DNA of 64,000 nt, taken from assembly GCA_044347755.1 (NCBI GenBank), contig JBIKUE010000006.1, forward strand, positions 1 to 64,000, written 5' to 3'. The stretch comes from M3007 sp044347755. Lineage in GTDB: Bacteria > Bacteroidota > Bacteroidia > Chitinophagales > Saprospiraceae. Of this stretch, positions 52,204 through 61,130 are shown piece after piece. The position numbers were made by a program, and so were the translations under genes. The stretch's first letter is position 1, and each line of letters begins with the position of its first letter. Below the pieces are notes generated by a model. It worked only from the letters and a program-made list of their open reading frames with translations. It was not told where the DNA came from and did no database searches.

Positions 52204-53577
52204 ATGGCATTCGGAATAGACGACATGGCGTTCTACGCCCCCCAACTGTATCTCGACATTCAGGCATTGGCTGAAAAGCGTGAAATCCCTTACGAGAAGC
52301 TTTCTCAGGGATTAGGCTTGCATAAAATGGCTATTTGTGATGCGCATGAAGATGCGGCAACCATGGCGGCCGAAGCCATTGCCGAGCTCATCGATCGGAA
52401 TCAATTGGATCCACGGAACATTGGCCGTATCTATTTGGGTACTGAAAGTGCGCTGGATATGGCCAAACCTACTGCTACCTATGCCGTGGAAATGTTGGCT
52501 CAAAAGTTTGCCAGACAATATGGTAAAGATTGTTTTCGCCATTGCGATGTGCTGGATATGACATTTGCCTGTATTGGAGCGGTGGATGCACTTCAAAATA
52601 CGCTCGATTGGGTAGCAGCTGATCGCAACCGGATCGGGATCGTGGTGGCTAGTGACATTGCTAAATACGAACTCCAGAGTACCGGTGAATATACCCAGGG
52701 CGCCGGCGCAGTAGCCATGTTGGTAAAGCATAATCCGCGCCTGCTGGCTATTCGCCCAATGTTTGGTGTTGCGATGGAGAGCGTGCATGACTTTTATAAA
52801 CCACGCCGGGAACGTTTCTGCGAAACCCCGGTGTTCGACGGGCAATACTCCAATCAGTGCTACCAGAACCGAATGACAGAGGCTCTGGCAGATTTTCGTA
52901 AACGGGCGGTTTCTGCCCGTTTGTTCCGGGAAGACCAATACCTTGGATTGTCTGACCGCTGGGCACGGATGATTTTCCACCTGCCTTATGCCTTCCATGC
53001 CAAACGCATGTTTGTGGAAGAATTCATCAAGGAGCGCAAAAACAAAGGGTTATGGGAAAAAGATTGCGCTAAATATCATTTTCAGGAACCTGATCAAACT
53101 GCAGTTTCTGATTCAAAAACCTTTGGCAAAGCGCAGGTCACCTTTTTGAAATTAGTGTCCGAATCAGCTATGTACCGCCGTTTTGTTCAAGACAAGCTGG
53201 AACGCGCTCAACGTGCAAGTCAGGAAACCGGAAATTTATACACCGCATCCATTTTTCTGGCGCTTATGAGCTCACTGGAATGTGATGCACAGGAGCAGAA
53301 CAACCTGTCCGGTAAACGCCTGGGTTTCATAGCATACGGCAGCGGCTCCAAATCCAAAGTATTTGAAGCGGTCGTGCAAAAAGACTGGATGCAGGTGGCT
53401 TCCCGTTTTAACATATTTGAAAAGCTCAGCCGTCGCCGTGCCATTGATTATCATCAATACGAACTGCTGCATACCGGCGCCCAAACCGGCCCGGTTTTTA
53501 AAGAAGAAAACCGATGGGGCCTCCAACGAATTGGTCAGGAAGGCGTAACACTCGGAGCCAGGTATTATGGCGTATGA
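52204..53577 (+). CDS. Hydroxymethylglutaryl-CoA synthase
   Basis: Condenses acetyl-CoA with acetoacetyl-CoA to HMG-CoA, the committed branch to mevalonate. The thiolase-fold catalytic residues are present: Glu81 (LGTESALD), Cys123 (MTFACIGA) and His259 (MIFHLPYAF). Length 457 matches bacterial HMGS. There is no mevalonate gene beside it, so a role in isoprenoids is inferred by family. The leader is repeat DNA. Confidence 0.92.
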   Translation: MAFGIDDMAFYAPQLYLDIQALAEKREIPYEKLSQGLGLHKMAICDAHEDAATMAAEAIAELIDRNQLDPRNIGRIYLGTESALDMAKPTATYAVEMLAQKFARQYGKDCFRHCDVLDMTFACIGAVDALQNTLDWVAADRNRIGIVVASDIAKYELQSTGEYTQGAGAVAMLVKHNPRLLAIRPMFGVAMESVHDFYKPRRERFCETPVFDGQYSNQCYQNRMTEALADFRKRAVSARLFREDQYLGLSDRWARMIFHLPYAFHAKRMFVEEFIKERKNKGLWEKDCAKYHFQEPDQTAVSDSKTFGKAQVTFLKLVSESAMYRRFVQDKLERAQRASQETGNLYTASIFLALMSSLECDAQEQNNLSGKRLGFIAYGSGSKSKVFEAVVQKDWMQVASRFNIFEKLSRRRAIDYHQYELLHTGAQTGPVFKEENRWGLQRIGQEGVTLGARYYGV

Positions 53578-53736
53578 GATTCTTCAGTCTTGTATACTGT
53601 GATTAGAGTGATTTTGATGATTTGAGTGATGTAAATACTTGATTTCAACATGATTGAAAATCAACTTCGTTCAAAACCACTCTGCGTTGACTATAATTCC
53701 CCCATTCAGGGGCCAAATGTATAGCCCAATTACACA

Positions 53737-53768
53737 AGAACCGCCCCGGATTTCCCCGGGGCGGTTCT
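53737..53768 (+). terminator. Terminator of the HMG-CoA synthase gene
   Basis: Arms AGAACCGCCCCGG (53737-53749) and the complement (53756-53768) around a 6-nt loop. It is very GC-rich and is the only terminator-like structure in the spacer. Confidence 0.8.
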
Positions 53769-53822
53769 AATATTATTAAAGGGCTTCAACCCTTTCCAGC
53801 GCTAAGTACTACCACAACTGTG

Positions 53823-53965
53823 GGCCCCCACATTCCTCACATTCCCCCACATTCCCCACATTCCCTCACATTCCCCCACATTCCCCACATTACCCACATT
53901 ACCCACATTACCCACATTCCCTCACATTCCCCACATTCCCCACATTCCCTCACATTCCCCACATT
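53823..53965. repeat. CCCACATTC minisatellite
   Basis: About fourteen tandem units of 9-11 nt (CCCCACATT, CCCTCACATT, ACCCACATT). The 386-bp spacer after HMG-CoA synthase holds this array and the terminator at 53737-53768, nothing else. The array runs into the stop codon of the minus-strand HhH gene (53964-53966). Confidence 0.9.
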
Positions 53966-54599
53966 ATTTCCCTGCATCCAGCTCATCCTGCCACTTCTTC
54001 AACTCATCCCATTTGCCTTCAGCAGCTAAGCCTGCTTGTTTTGGCCAGGTGCCTGGGTCGTGGATCTGATAGCTGGGGCCGGCAGCGTCGAGAATTTCCT
54101 TGATCCGGTCTACGGAGGTTTCAGACAAGGCTTCCCAGGTTTTGATCCCGGCATTATGCAGCAGTTCTTCAATTTTTGGTCCGATGCCTTCTACGATCTT
54201 CAGATCATCCCATTTCCACTTTTTGCCGGCAAAGGTGATGCTGGCGGGGTGTGCGGCAGCGGCTTTTTTGCCACCACCGGCAGCGAAGGCAGCCACTTGC
54301 TCCTTCAGGGCCATACGCTCACCGTCGGCCATCATCAGGTCGTTTCTAAGTTTTTTAATTTGTTCAGCTTTCGCTTCGCCTTCGGCTTCGCATGCCGATA
54401 GTTTCATGCGTACATCGGTAATTTCCTCAGTGAGTGCACTCACCCGACCTGTTAATTCGTTCACCTGATCCCGCAGAGCGCCTACTTTATAATAGGCGCG
54501 GGCGGCCAACCAGCCGAGGATAAAGGGAATAATGCAAAGGGCAAGAGCCGTGGGCAAATTGTCCCAGATACTGCAATTCAAAAGGATATAGGAAAACAT
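53964..54599 (-). CDS. Membrane-anchored coiled-coil protein with C-terminal HhH domain
   Basis: One membrane helix (about 15-35), a coiled coil (about 40-105) and an Ala/Gly linker (about 105-115). Then a helix-hairpin-helix-like domain (about 128-175: LKIVEGIGPKIEELLHNAGI, then TWEALSETSVDRIKEIL), as in the DUF4332/flap-endonuclease-like membrane group. It ends with a Lys/Asp-rich tail. HhH domains usually bind DNA non-specifically or protein, so tethering is a guess. It is 21 nt downstream of the OmpA gene and likely in one operon with it. The stop is embedded in minisatellite DNA. Confidence 0.75.
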   Translation of the reverse strand: MFSYILLNCSIWDNLPTALALCIIPFILGWLAARAYYKVGALRDQVNELTGRVSALTEEITDVRMKLSACEAEGEAKAEQIKKLRNDLMMADGERMALKEQVAAFAAGGGKKAAAAHPASITFAGKKWKWDDLKIVEGIGPKIEELLHNAGIKTWEALSETSVDRIKEILDAAGPSYQIHDPGTWPKQAGLAAEGKWDELKKWQDELDAGK

Positions 54600-54620
54600 G
54601 ATGTTGTTAGAGTTGATAGG

Positions 54621-55424
54621 TTAACGGTTTACGGTGATTACCACACGGCGGTTTTGGTGGCGGCCATCCTCTGTGTCGTTTGAGGCCACTGGCTCTGCCT
54701 CGCCTTTAGAGTTTGTGGAAATGCGAGAAGTTGCAATGCCGTTTCCGGTCAGGATTTTAGCTACTGATTTGGCACGAGCGGCGCCAAACGCCAGATTGCT
54801 TTCATCTGAACCCAGATTGTCGGTATGACCTGTTACCACAAAGGTTGCATTGGAGGCTTTGTGTTTTTCGCACAAATCTTTCAGGTAAGCATCCACTTTG
54901 GGATCACTTTCTTTTTCCGTAGAGTTATATGGGAAGAGCAGTATCACATCCTTGTCTGATTCAATAATGGCACTGTCTTCTTTCTTGAGTACCATTTTTA
55001 GCCAGGCAAAATCTGCACTTTCCTTAGGCGCGGAGCCATCCGCCAAACCATCATCTACCAGTCTCGACATTAATTTTACCCGGTTGGCAGGGAATTCAGG
55101 CGCCAGCATATCTCGGATAGCTGCAGCACGTGCCAGAGCAAATTTTTCGCCATCTGTTTCACCCTTTCGATAAAATCCGGTAATAACCAGGGTGTCGCCC
55201 TGTCCGCCTCTTTCCAGAAGCGCTTTCTTCCAGTCGGGGAATTTGTTGTCGGGCACGGGTTGAGCGGCATTCCAGGCAAACAAAGGAGCGCCGTTGGTTT
55301 CCGTGGCCGTCGTGGCGGTTGCAGCACTGTCGCAACACTGGCATACATTACAATGCCAGTGATAGCAGCACCAGACCGTGTAACCTGCAAAAAGCAGGCC
55401 GATAAGCCAAAGTGGAATTTTCAT
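54621..55424 (-). CDS. OmpA-family protein with a cysteine-rich N-terminal anchor
   Basis: An N-terminal hydrophobic segment (about 3-17) is followed by a dense cysteine stretch (WCCYHWHCNVCQCCDS, 18-33), which is unusual. A first OmpA/BON-like half (about 72-125) precedes the C-terminal OmpA peptidoglycan-binding domain (about 165-267), which has VTGHTDNLGSDESNLAFGAA and HQNRRVVI. It probably binds peptidoglycan from the membrane. It is first of a likely two-gene operon with the HhH protein. Confidence 0.82.
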   Translation of the reverse strand: MKIPLWLIGLLFAGYTVWCCYHWHCNVCQCCDSAATATTATETNGAPLFAWNAAQPVPDNKFPDWKKALLERGGQGDTLVITGFYRKGETDGEKFALARAAAIRDMLAPEFPANRVKLMSRLVDDGLADGSAPKESADFAWLKMVLKKEDSAIIESDKDVILLFPYNSTEKESDPKVDAYLKDLCEKHKASNATFVVTGHTDNLGSDESNLAFGAARAKSVAKILTGNGIATSRISTNSKGEAEPVASNDTEDGRHQNRRVVITVNR

Positions 55425-55597
55425 GTGTAATCGTTTTGTCGTTTTGTACTGTTTTATTTCGACAAATGTCTAAAACAAAAAACAATAATTGACTCAAACA
55501 CATAAAAAGTTTTTTTGAATTTTAGGTAAAGGAACAAATATGAACCCCTTTTCGGTATACTATCTAATTTGGTCTCGGCACTTATATCCTAATTCCT

Positions 55598-55640
55598 CAA
55601 AAAAAACATGAGCCACCCCAAAACCAGGGATGACTCATGT
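55598..55640 (-). terminator. Terminator of the Lrp gene
   Basis: ACATGAGCCACCC (55606-55618) pairs with GGGATGACTCATGT (55627-55640); A7 at 55599-55606 is the U-run on the minus strand. Near-identical to the hairpin at 41645-41681. Confidence 0.8.
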
Positions 55641-55667
55641 TACAGCACTTTGGTCTGAGCCAAGGGC

Positions 55668-56147
55668 TTATTTTTCGTCGTAGTTATACGGCAAAATTTT
55701 AGCGTCTTTAACCGTGGAGAGCGTCATGAGTGTTTTCAGGCGCTCAATTTCTTCGATTTGGCTGATGGTTTTGAACAACAGCTGCTCGTAGGTTGGGATA
55801 TCCCGGCAGATGATCTTCATCAGGAAATCGGCTTCGCCAGTGATGATGTAGCATTCGGTTACCTCATCAATCTGGGAGATTTTTTCCAGGAAGCTGTTCA
55901 AGGCATTTTCTCTTTTCCAGGCTAGGGACACCAACACGAAAGTTTTCACATTAAGACCCATTTGAGTAGGATTAACGTGTGCGTGGTAGCTCTGAATAAT
56001 ATCGCTTTGCTCGAGTTTTTTTACGCGTTCAAGGGTTGGGGCAGGGGAGAGGCCTATCTTTTTAGAAAGGTCGAGGTTCGTGATCTTGCTGTTCTCTTGA
56101 AGAATCTTCAGGATCTTCAAATCAATTTTATCCAATTTCTCAGACAT
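55668..56147 (-). CDS. Lrp/AsnC-family transcription regulator
   Basis: DNA-binding regulator that responds to amino acids. The HTH covers about 5-60 (LDLKILKILQENSKITNLDLSKKIGLS). The RAM/AsnC effector domain covers about 70-150, with TECYIITGEADFLMKI. Length 159. The start at 56147 lies downstream of the promoter at 56196-56226, which rules out the longer frame from 56234. Targets unknown. Confidence 0.93.
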   Translation of the reverse strand: MSEKLDKIDLKILKILQENSKITNLDLSKKIGLSPAPTLERVKKLEQSDIIQSYHAHVNPTQMGLNVKTFVLVSLAWKRENALNSFLEKISQIDEVTECYIITGEADFLMKIICRDIPTYEQLLFKTISQIEEIERLKTLMTLSTVKDAKILPYNYDEK

Positions 56148-56195
56148 ACTCGCGTAGTTTGGGTGTGAAATATTATTTTGGCTCAAAAAGTTGGG

Positions 56196-56226
56196 CAAAG
56201 ATAGGACGACGCAAAATGATTTGCAA
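56196..56226 (-). promoter_or_regulatory. Promoter of the Lrp gene
   Basis: Minus strand: TTG (56226-56224), 20 nt, TATCTTTG (56203-56196). Good consensus and spacing. Confidence 0.65.
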
Positions 56227-56564
56227 GAAAACAAGGGTCAAACCTCTGTAAATTTTGTTAATAAAGCGTTTTTGTCAGTTGCTTGCCTTTGAAGATAAGT
56301 CATTTTTGCCAATTCGCGGCATTTGTGCCAATAAAAATTTTCCCAATTGGTGGCTTTTGTTACTTTTGAATGGTTAAGGGTGTTGAATTTAGTTTACTGC
56401 GTAATAAGGCCAAATAAAAGAAATGTGATGGGGCCTTTGGGTTTATAAATACTGGGAAATATGGATACCTGGCAGCGGTTTGGGGTGAGAGTCAGTACAA
56501 CGCCTGGACATCGATTGCGAAAAATCATGTTTTAGTTTACCATACCAATTAAACACATCCGACC
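56227..56564. other. Spacer between the Lrp gene and the T9SS cargo gene
   Basis: About 340 bp with no gene. TACTTTTG at 56361-56368 on the plus strand could be a -7 box for the following cargo gene but sits about 200 nt from its ATG and lacks a spaced -33 box. Nothing else was seen. Confidence 0.4.
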
Positions 56565-57461
56565 ATGACACATTTCCAACGCATACTCTTTCTTCTACTA
56601 TCAGTCTCATCGCTCCGGGCCCAAAACACGGATTTCGCTCCTGTGGGAGCAAAGTGGTATTATGCTGAACTCGATTTTGCGCTGAATGTCAGACCTCATG
56701 TTATTGAGTCAGTTGGCAAAGAGCAATTTGAAGGCAAATGGTGTAGCAAATTGGTGTTAAACCTGCCGTCTATGTATGGGGTACTGCCCAGCCCCACCTA
56801 TGTTTATTCGCAAAATGACACGGTATTTTTCTACAGTCAATGGACCAATCGGTTTGAAATGCTCTATGATTTCACTGCTGAAGTGGGGGATTCCTGGGTG
56901 GTAGGCGGTGTTTACTCTGTAGATAATGAAGGCAATACGTTGCTCGCAGACACCATCCATGTGGATTCCATAGGGTTCCTCTCCATAAATGGCGCGTCAT
57001 TGAAAGTTTGGCACATCAGTCATGGTTTATTTTATGATTGGGGGCGGAAAATTTATGAGCATATTGGAAATGAAGGGCTGATTGCACCCAAGTATGCCAT
57101 GTGGGAATTGGAGGTTGGTGACCTTCGTTGTTTTGAAACTCCTGATACTGCTTTCCATTTTGTATCTCATTCTTGCGACTCTGCCTGGTCTACAATAAAT
57201 GCAACCGAAGTACCAGCGGAGAATCTAAATATTCAGGTATCCCCCAACCCATTCCAGGAAAGCATGCAAATCACGGTTCAACCGCTTCCATCAGTACACC
57301 GTTTTTTGTTGTTTAACCAACTGGGCGCCCTGGTATTTCGTAAAGATTTTGAGGAAGGATTTGACATCGAAACAAACGCGCTGCCTTCCGGTATCTACCA
57401 CTGGGCCTTAGAAAAGGAGGGAAAAGTGCTTGTGCATGGCAGTTGCCTGAAATTGGAGTGA
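56565..57461 (+). CDS. Secreted protein with T9SS sorting domain
   Basis: Signal peptide 1-19 (MTHFQRILFLLLSVSSLRA). The body (about 20-215) is beta-rich with no recognised domain. It has a cluster FAPVGAKWYYAELDF, aromatic repeats and several Cys. The C-terminal sorting domain (about 218-298) starts NIQVSPNPFQESMQI and ends GIYHWALEKEGKVLVHGS. It is a cargo protein of the type IX system with unknown function. No operon partner. Confidence 0.82.
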   Translation: MTHFQRILFLLLSVSSLRAQNTDFAPVGAKWYYAELDFALNVRPHVIESVGKEQFEGKWCSKLVLNLPSMYGVLPSPTYVYSQNDTVFFYSQWTNRFEMLYDFTAEVGDSWVVGGVYSVDNEGNTLLADTIHVDSIGFLSINGASLKVWHISHGLFYDWGRKIYEHIGNEGLIAPKYAMWELEVGDLRCFETPDTAFHFVSHSCDSAWSTINATEVPAENLNIQVSPNPFQESMQITVQPLPSVHRFLLFNQLGALVFRKDFEEGFDIETNALPSGIYHWALEKEGKVLVHGSCLKLE

Positions 57462-57503
57462 TCCGTAGAATAAACAGGTGATGCAACACCTTATATTATA
57501 TAG

Positions 57504-58016
57504 TATGAAAAAGGAGCTGTTAGCTCCAAGTCAGTTGTCATCCGGAGCCAGTACCACAACGTAAAGTTTTTTGCGTCGGGAGGGCTTGATGCCTGGGATC
57601 GAGACAGATACTTGAACATCTGGGTATGTAATGTTTTTGACGACGATTATCCAGCATATGCACAATTCCCGGGCGGAAGCGCAGCCCGGGATGGCATAAT
57701 TTGCGATTTTGCCTTTTTTGGAACTGATAATGCGACCTACATGGGCCGAGTTGTTACACATGAAGTCGGGCATTGGTTAAATTGTTACCATATTTGGGGC
57801 GATGAAAATGAATGCTCTGGAACTGATCAGGTTGCTGATACGCCAAACCAATCATGGTCTTCTGAAGGCTGTCCCACTTTCCCACAGTGTAGTTGCAATA
57901 ATTGCGATGATAATGGCCCTGGGAATATGTTCATGAATTATATGGACTACACTGATGGAAGTTGCATGAACCTTTTTACAAAAGGACAGAAAACCCCGTG
58001 TTCTGGGGTGGTCTGA
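57504..58016 (+). pseudogene. Truncated M43 (pappalysin/cytophagalysin) metalloprotease remnant
   Basis: The open frame begins after a stop at 57501-57503 without a usable start codon. It encodes VKFFASGGLDAWDRDRYLN, then the zinc motif HEVGHWLNCYHIWGD and the Met-turn FMNYMDYTDGSCMNLFTKGQ. These are the core of M43B proteases. The signal peptide and propeptide are absent. The frame ends soon after FTKGQK at a point where intact relatives continue. It is therefore a remnant, not a working enzyme. Confidence 0.75.
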
Positions 58017-59364
58017 TTAGAACCTCAAATGGCGCAACCTTTAAAAATAATCGAAAGGATGTCGAATTTATGTCCTATAAATTGCCTTTATTTCCAAACA
58101 AGAGCAGATTTTTGCATACGATCTTTATCGAAACGGGTGAATCTTTTGCCAGAACCTGATTGGCTGCAACAACTTTAAAGAATGTGATACTGAGGGCATC
58201 TCAGCAAACGGCGACAACAAGCAAATGCAATTTCTAGGGAATGACTTTCAGATGAGCAGCGGTATTGATTTCTTTTTGGGGCAATGGTCCACGCCTCAAA
58301 TGAACGGTAGTGTGCGTAGCATTCAAGGCGAATACAACAAGGCAGCTGCCAACTGCTTTACTGACCCTGGCCCACGTGTAGATATCCTTGCCCCATTCAA
58401 CCAAACCGCCACTTTTAAATATTATTACCTGGCCGGTGAACCCCCGGCAGGATGCAACTCAGAACCGCTGACCCTTGGGAATTACACTAAACAGTTTGTT
58501 ACAGATTTTTTATCTGTCATTGATTGCGATCAATTTGGCGGGCTGCCGCCCGGGTTGACAGATCCCAATTCCGACGATTTGAATACCCGTAGAGCGATAC
58601 TCCAGCAATTGGCCCCCTATATCGCCACGGATGAGAATGCCCTGAACCAGTACTACAAAACGCTACAGGAGAAAGATGCTATACTTCGATACTTACTGGA
58701 ACAGTCTCAAGCATCCGGACAATATGCTACGATGGAGGGACTATTGGCAGGAGAACAATCTAAAGCCGCCGACTGGGCCATCTTTGGGATGCGTATGGGA
58801 AGAAAAGATTATGAGGGTGCGGCCCTGTGGCTCAATCAATTGCCCGTCCAGAGCGACGAGGACCTACAGTTCCGCGATGTGCAGATAATCAACCTCCAGC
58901 GATTGCAAAATCTTGGCACTTTCCAACTTTCCATCAGTCAAGAGGCGTATCTTAATTCTGTGGCCGAAAGTACTTCTCCCGTGCGCGGTTACGCGCAAGC
59001 CATACTTGGATTATTGAAAGATCGGCGTTTTTACCCCGTAGAACTAAACCCGGGTGGTGGATACTCAATACCTGGTTCGCAAGAGATAGCTTTAAAGCCT
59101 ACCCAAACCACGGCTGAATTTCGTGTATTCCCCGTTCCGGCGAACGGCGCGATAACGGTATCATGGCCATCCCTGCCCACTGAATCAATTGCCAGCCTTT
59201 TAGTGTATGACATGTATGGGCGACAACAGATAAACGAACCAATCGCTCCACCTCAAACCGAGCGAAGACTTGATACAGGAAGTTTGCCTGTTGGAGTTTA
59301 TCTTTTGGTTATCTCTGATAGGGGCAAAACTGTCCACCAGACCAAGATCATTATTCAACGTTAG
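58017..59364 (+). pseudogene. Frameshifted beta-helix-like protein fragment with T9SS sorting domain
   Basis: From 57987 to 58159 one frame reads TSNGATFKNNRKDVEFMSY, and from 58141 another reads GCNNFKECDTEGISANGDN. Both look like the repeated strands of a right-handed beta-helix, so a frameshift near 58140-58160 separates them. The longest continuous piece (58141-59364; first ATG 58225) runs about 400 residues, through LQQLAPYIATDENALNQYYK-like helical repeats and a C-terminal sorting domain (FRVFPVPANGAI). The original protein has lost its start. The upstream M43 remnant in a third frame suggests a deletion fused two decayed genes. The 58225 piece may still be translated. Confidence 0.7.
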
Positions 59365-59373
59365 CCAATATAG

Positions 59374-59409
59374 AATCGGCAGTATGAGGACTCCCTCATG
59401 CTGCCGATT
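59374..59409. terminator. Terminator before the first duplicated gene
   Basis: Arms 59374-59389 and 59394-59409 around ACTC, one internal mismatch, 10 nt after the preceding stop. A homologous hairpin sits before copy 2 at 61067-61112. Confidence 0.75.
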
Positions 59410-59430
59410 GCTTTTCCACTTTTCTCTCCT

Positions 59431-60936
59431 ATGCGAAACCTCATCTCAATATTATTGTGCTGTTACGGTTCATTACCGATCTACACGCAAACAACTTTTT
59501 CAAAGGTCATTTCCAACTATCCCTTAGACCCGGAAAATGCCTGGACAGTTGCAGAGGTTGCAGACGGGTATATTATTGGTTCTGTTGGAGAATGCCTTGG
59601 GCAGGATGTCATAATTTGTATGGTATTGTCTAAACTGGATAAAAATGGTGACGTAGTTTGGTTCAAACAGTTTGATTTCTACCCAAATGCCAGCAATTCT
59701 TTGGTTGTTCGGGGCGACAAAATCTATATTTGTGGTAGCACCAATCAACCGGATAAGCAATCAGTTTTGTATTGCTTGGACATGGACGGCAATATCATTT
59801 GGAATAGAGCCTATGGAAAGCCAGATAAGTTTGATGCCAGTGCATCAATGGCCTTTACTACTGACGACCATATTGTAATATGTGGCACCCGTTATCCTGA
59901 TGCGCCAGGGCAACCCCTGCGGATTGTCTATTTGGTCAAAACTGACCTTGACGGCAACCTCATTGACGAACACACCTACGATTTCCAAAACCGCCAAAGT
60001 TTGGGCTGGTCCATCATAGAAACTACCGACCAACAAACAGTGTTCTCTTATGAGGCCTGTCCTGTGTCGTGCTTTACAGATTTTAGCGGAGGAGTCGCCA
60101 GCGTAGACACATCCGGCAACCTCATCTGGAATTTGGCATTCCCGTTTTCTTTTCAGCCAGATCTGTCATCAGTTATTCAGTCAGATATGAATACCCTGGT
60201 AGCTAATTGGCATACCAAGACAATGCTGCCCAACCATGATTGGACCCCTCCAGCCCTTTTTTACATAGACATGGCCGGTCAAATAAAGGACTCCCTTGTT
60301 TTTGAAAATCAAAGTCTCAAAGCGATAAAAGACCTGGAACCCATTTGGGATAAAGGTTTGGTGGGCTGCGGCAACAATTTCATTGATTTAATTACCAATC
60401 CCAACCCGGATCCTGCAGGTTGGGTTTTCAGGGTAGATGAAAACAAGGAATTGCTTTGGGAGAGGTCTTACGTAGACACTACTTTTCAGGGCAAACCATT
60501 TACATTACAATCCATCATGCATACTACCGATGGGGGCTACATTGCAGTTGGCTCCATCGACAACAATATGACGGGTGTATATGAATCTCACAACTGGATT
60601 CTTAAATTAGACTCCTTGGGATGCTTACAACCTAATTGTGGCGAAACTAATTATATCACAGACACCAAGGAAGTCACTTTCTTAAAAGGAAAGGATATTC
60701 TTGTTTATCCCAATCCGGCAAATAGTTATGTAAATATCCAACTACCAACGAATTACCCATTAAATAATTTGTCTGCTTTTTTGGTGTCAAATAGCGGGAT
60801 AACTATTAAAAAGGTTAACCTGAGTTCAACGGAGACACGTATGGAGGTATCTGAAGTTATAACAGGAGTATACTATTTGATGATCGTACATGAAAACGAG
60901 ATAATAACCAGTAAGCGATTCCTAATTGGAAGATAA
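59431..60936 (+). CDS. Secreted beta-propeller-like T9SS cargo protein, copy 1
   Basis: Signal peptide MRNLISILLCCYGSLPIY (1-18). The body (about 25-405) has repeated blade-like strands: GDVVWFKQFDFYP, GNIIWNRAYGKP, GNLIWNLAFPF, LLWERSYVDTTF and a CGTRYP-type turn, typical of the delta-60/PQQ-like propellers in Bacteroidota secreted proteins. The sorting domain runs from about 430 (ILVYPNPANSYVNI) to 501. I start at ATG 59431; the upstream in-frame ATG lies in the terminator hairpin arm. Function unknown. Confidence 0.85.
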   Translation: MRNLISILLCCYGSLPIYTQTTFSKVISNYPLDPENAWTVAEVADGYIIGSVGECLGQDVIICMVLSKLDKNGDVVWFKQFDFYPNASNSLVVRGDKIYICGSTNQPDKQSVLYCLDMDGNIIWNRAYGKPDKFDASASMAFTTDDHIVICGTRYPDAPGQPLRIVYLVKTDLDGNLIDEHTYDFQNRQSLGWSIIETTDQQTVFSYEACPVSCFTDFSGGVASVDTSGNLIWNLAFPFSFQPDLSSVIQSDMNTLVANWHTKTMLPNHDWTPPALFYIDMAGQIKDSLVFENQSLKAIKDLEPIWDKGLVGCGNNFIDLITNPNPDPAGWVFRVDENKELLWERSYVDTTFQGKPFTLQSIMHTTDGGYIAVGSIDNNMTGVYESHNWILKLDSLGCLQPNCGETNYITDTKEVTFLKGKDILVYPNPANSYVNIQLPTNYPLNNLSAFLVSNSGITIKKVNLSSTETRMEVSEVITGVYYLMIVHENEIITSKRFLIGR

Positions 60937-61066
60937 AAGCCGTCTACCATTAAACCGGTTAAAAGAATCAAAATGACCTGTTTCATGTCTAAATCAGCCG
61001 TATTCAATGTCTTAATCCCCCCCACACTGTCACTAATCACCAAAAGTGTATCATCCGTTAACCAAA

Positions 61067-61112
61067 AGAGAAGCGGTAGCTTGAGCCCCCCCCCTCATGC
61101 TGCCGCTTCTCT
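61067..61112. terminator. Hairpin with C9 loop before copy 2
   Basis: Arms 61067-61085 and 61094-61112 pair with a mismatch. The loop is a run of nine C (61086-61094). Homologous in place to the hairpin before copy 1. Confidence 0.75.
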
Positions 61113-61130
61113 TTCTTATTTTTCAATCCT

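Noticed and set aside
53823..53965. Regular array that could be mistaken for a CRISPR
   Set aside because: Units are only 9-11 nt with no spacers of constant length and no cas gene nearby.
56148..56234. Upstream start for the Lrp regulator
   Set aside because: It would lie upstream of the promoter at 56196-56226.
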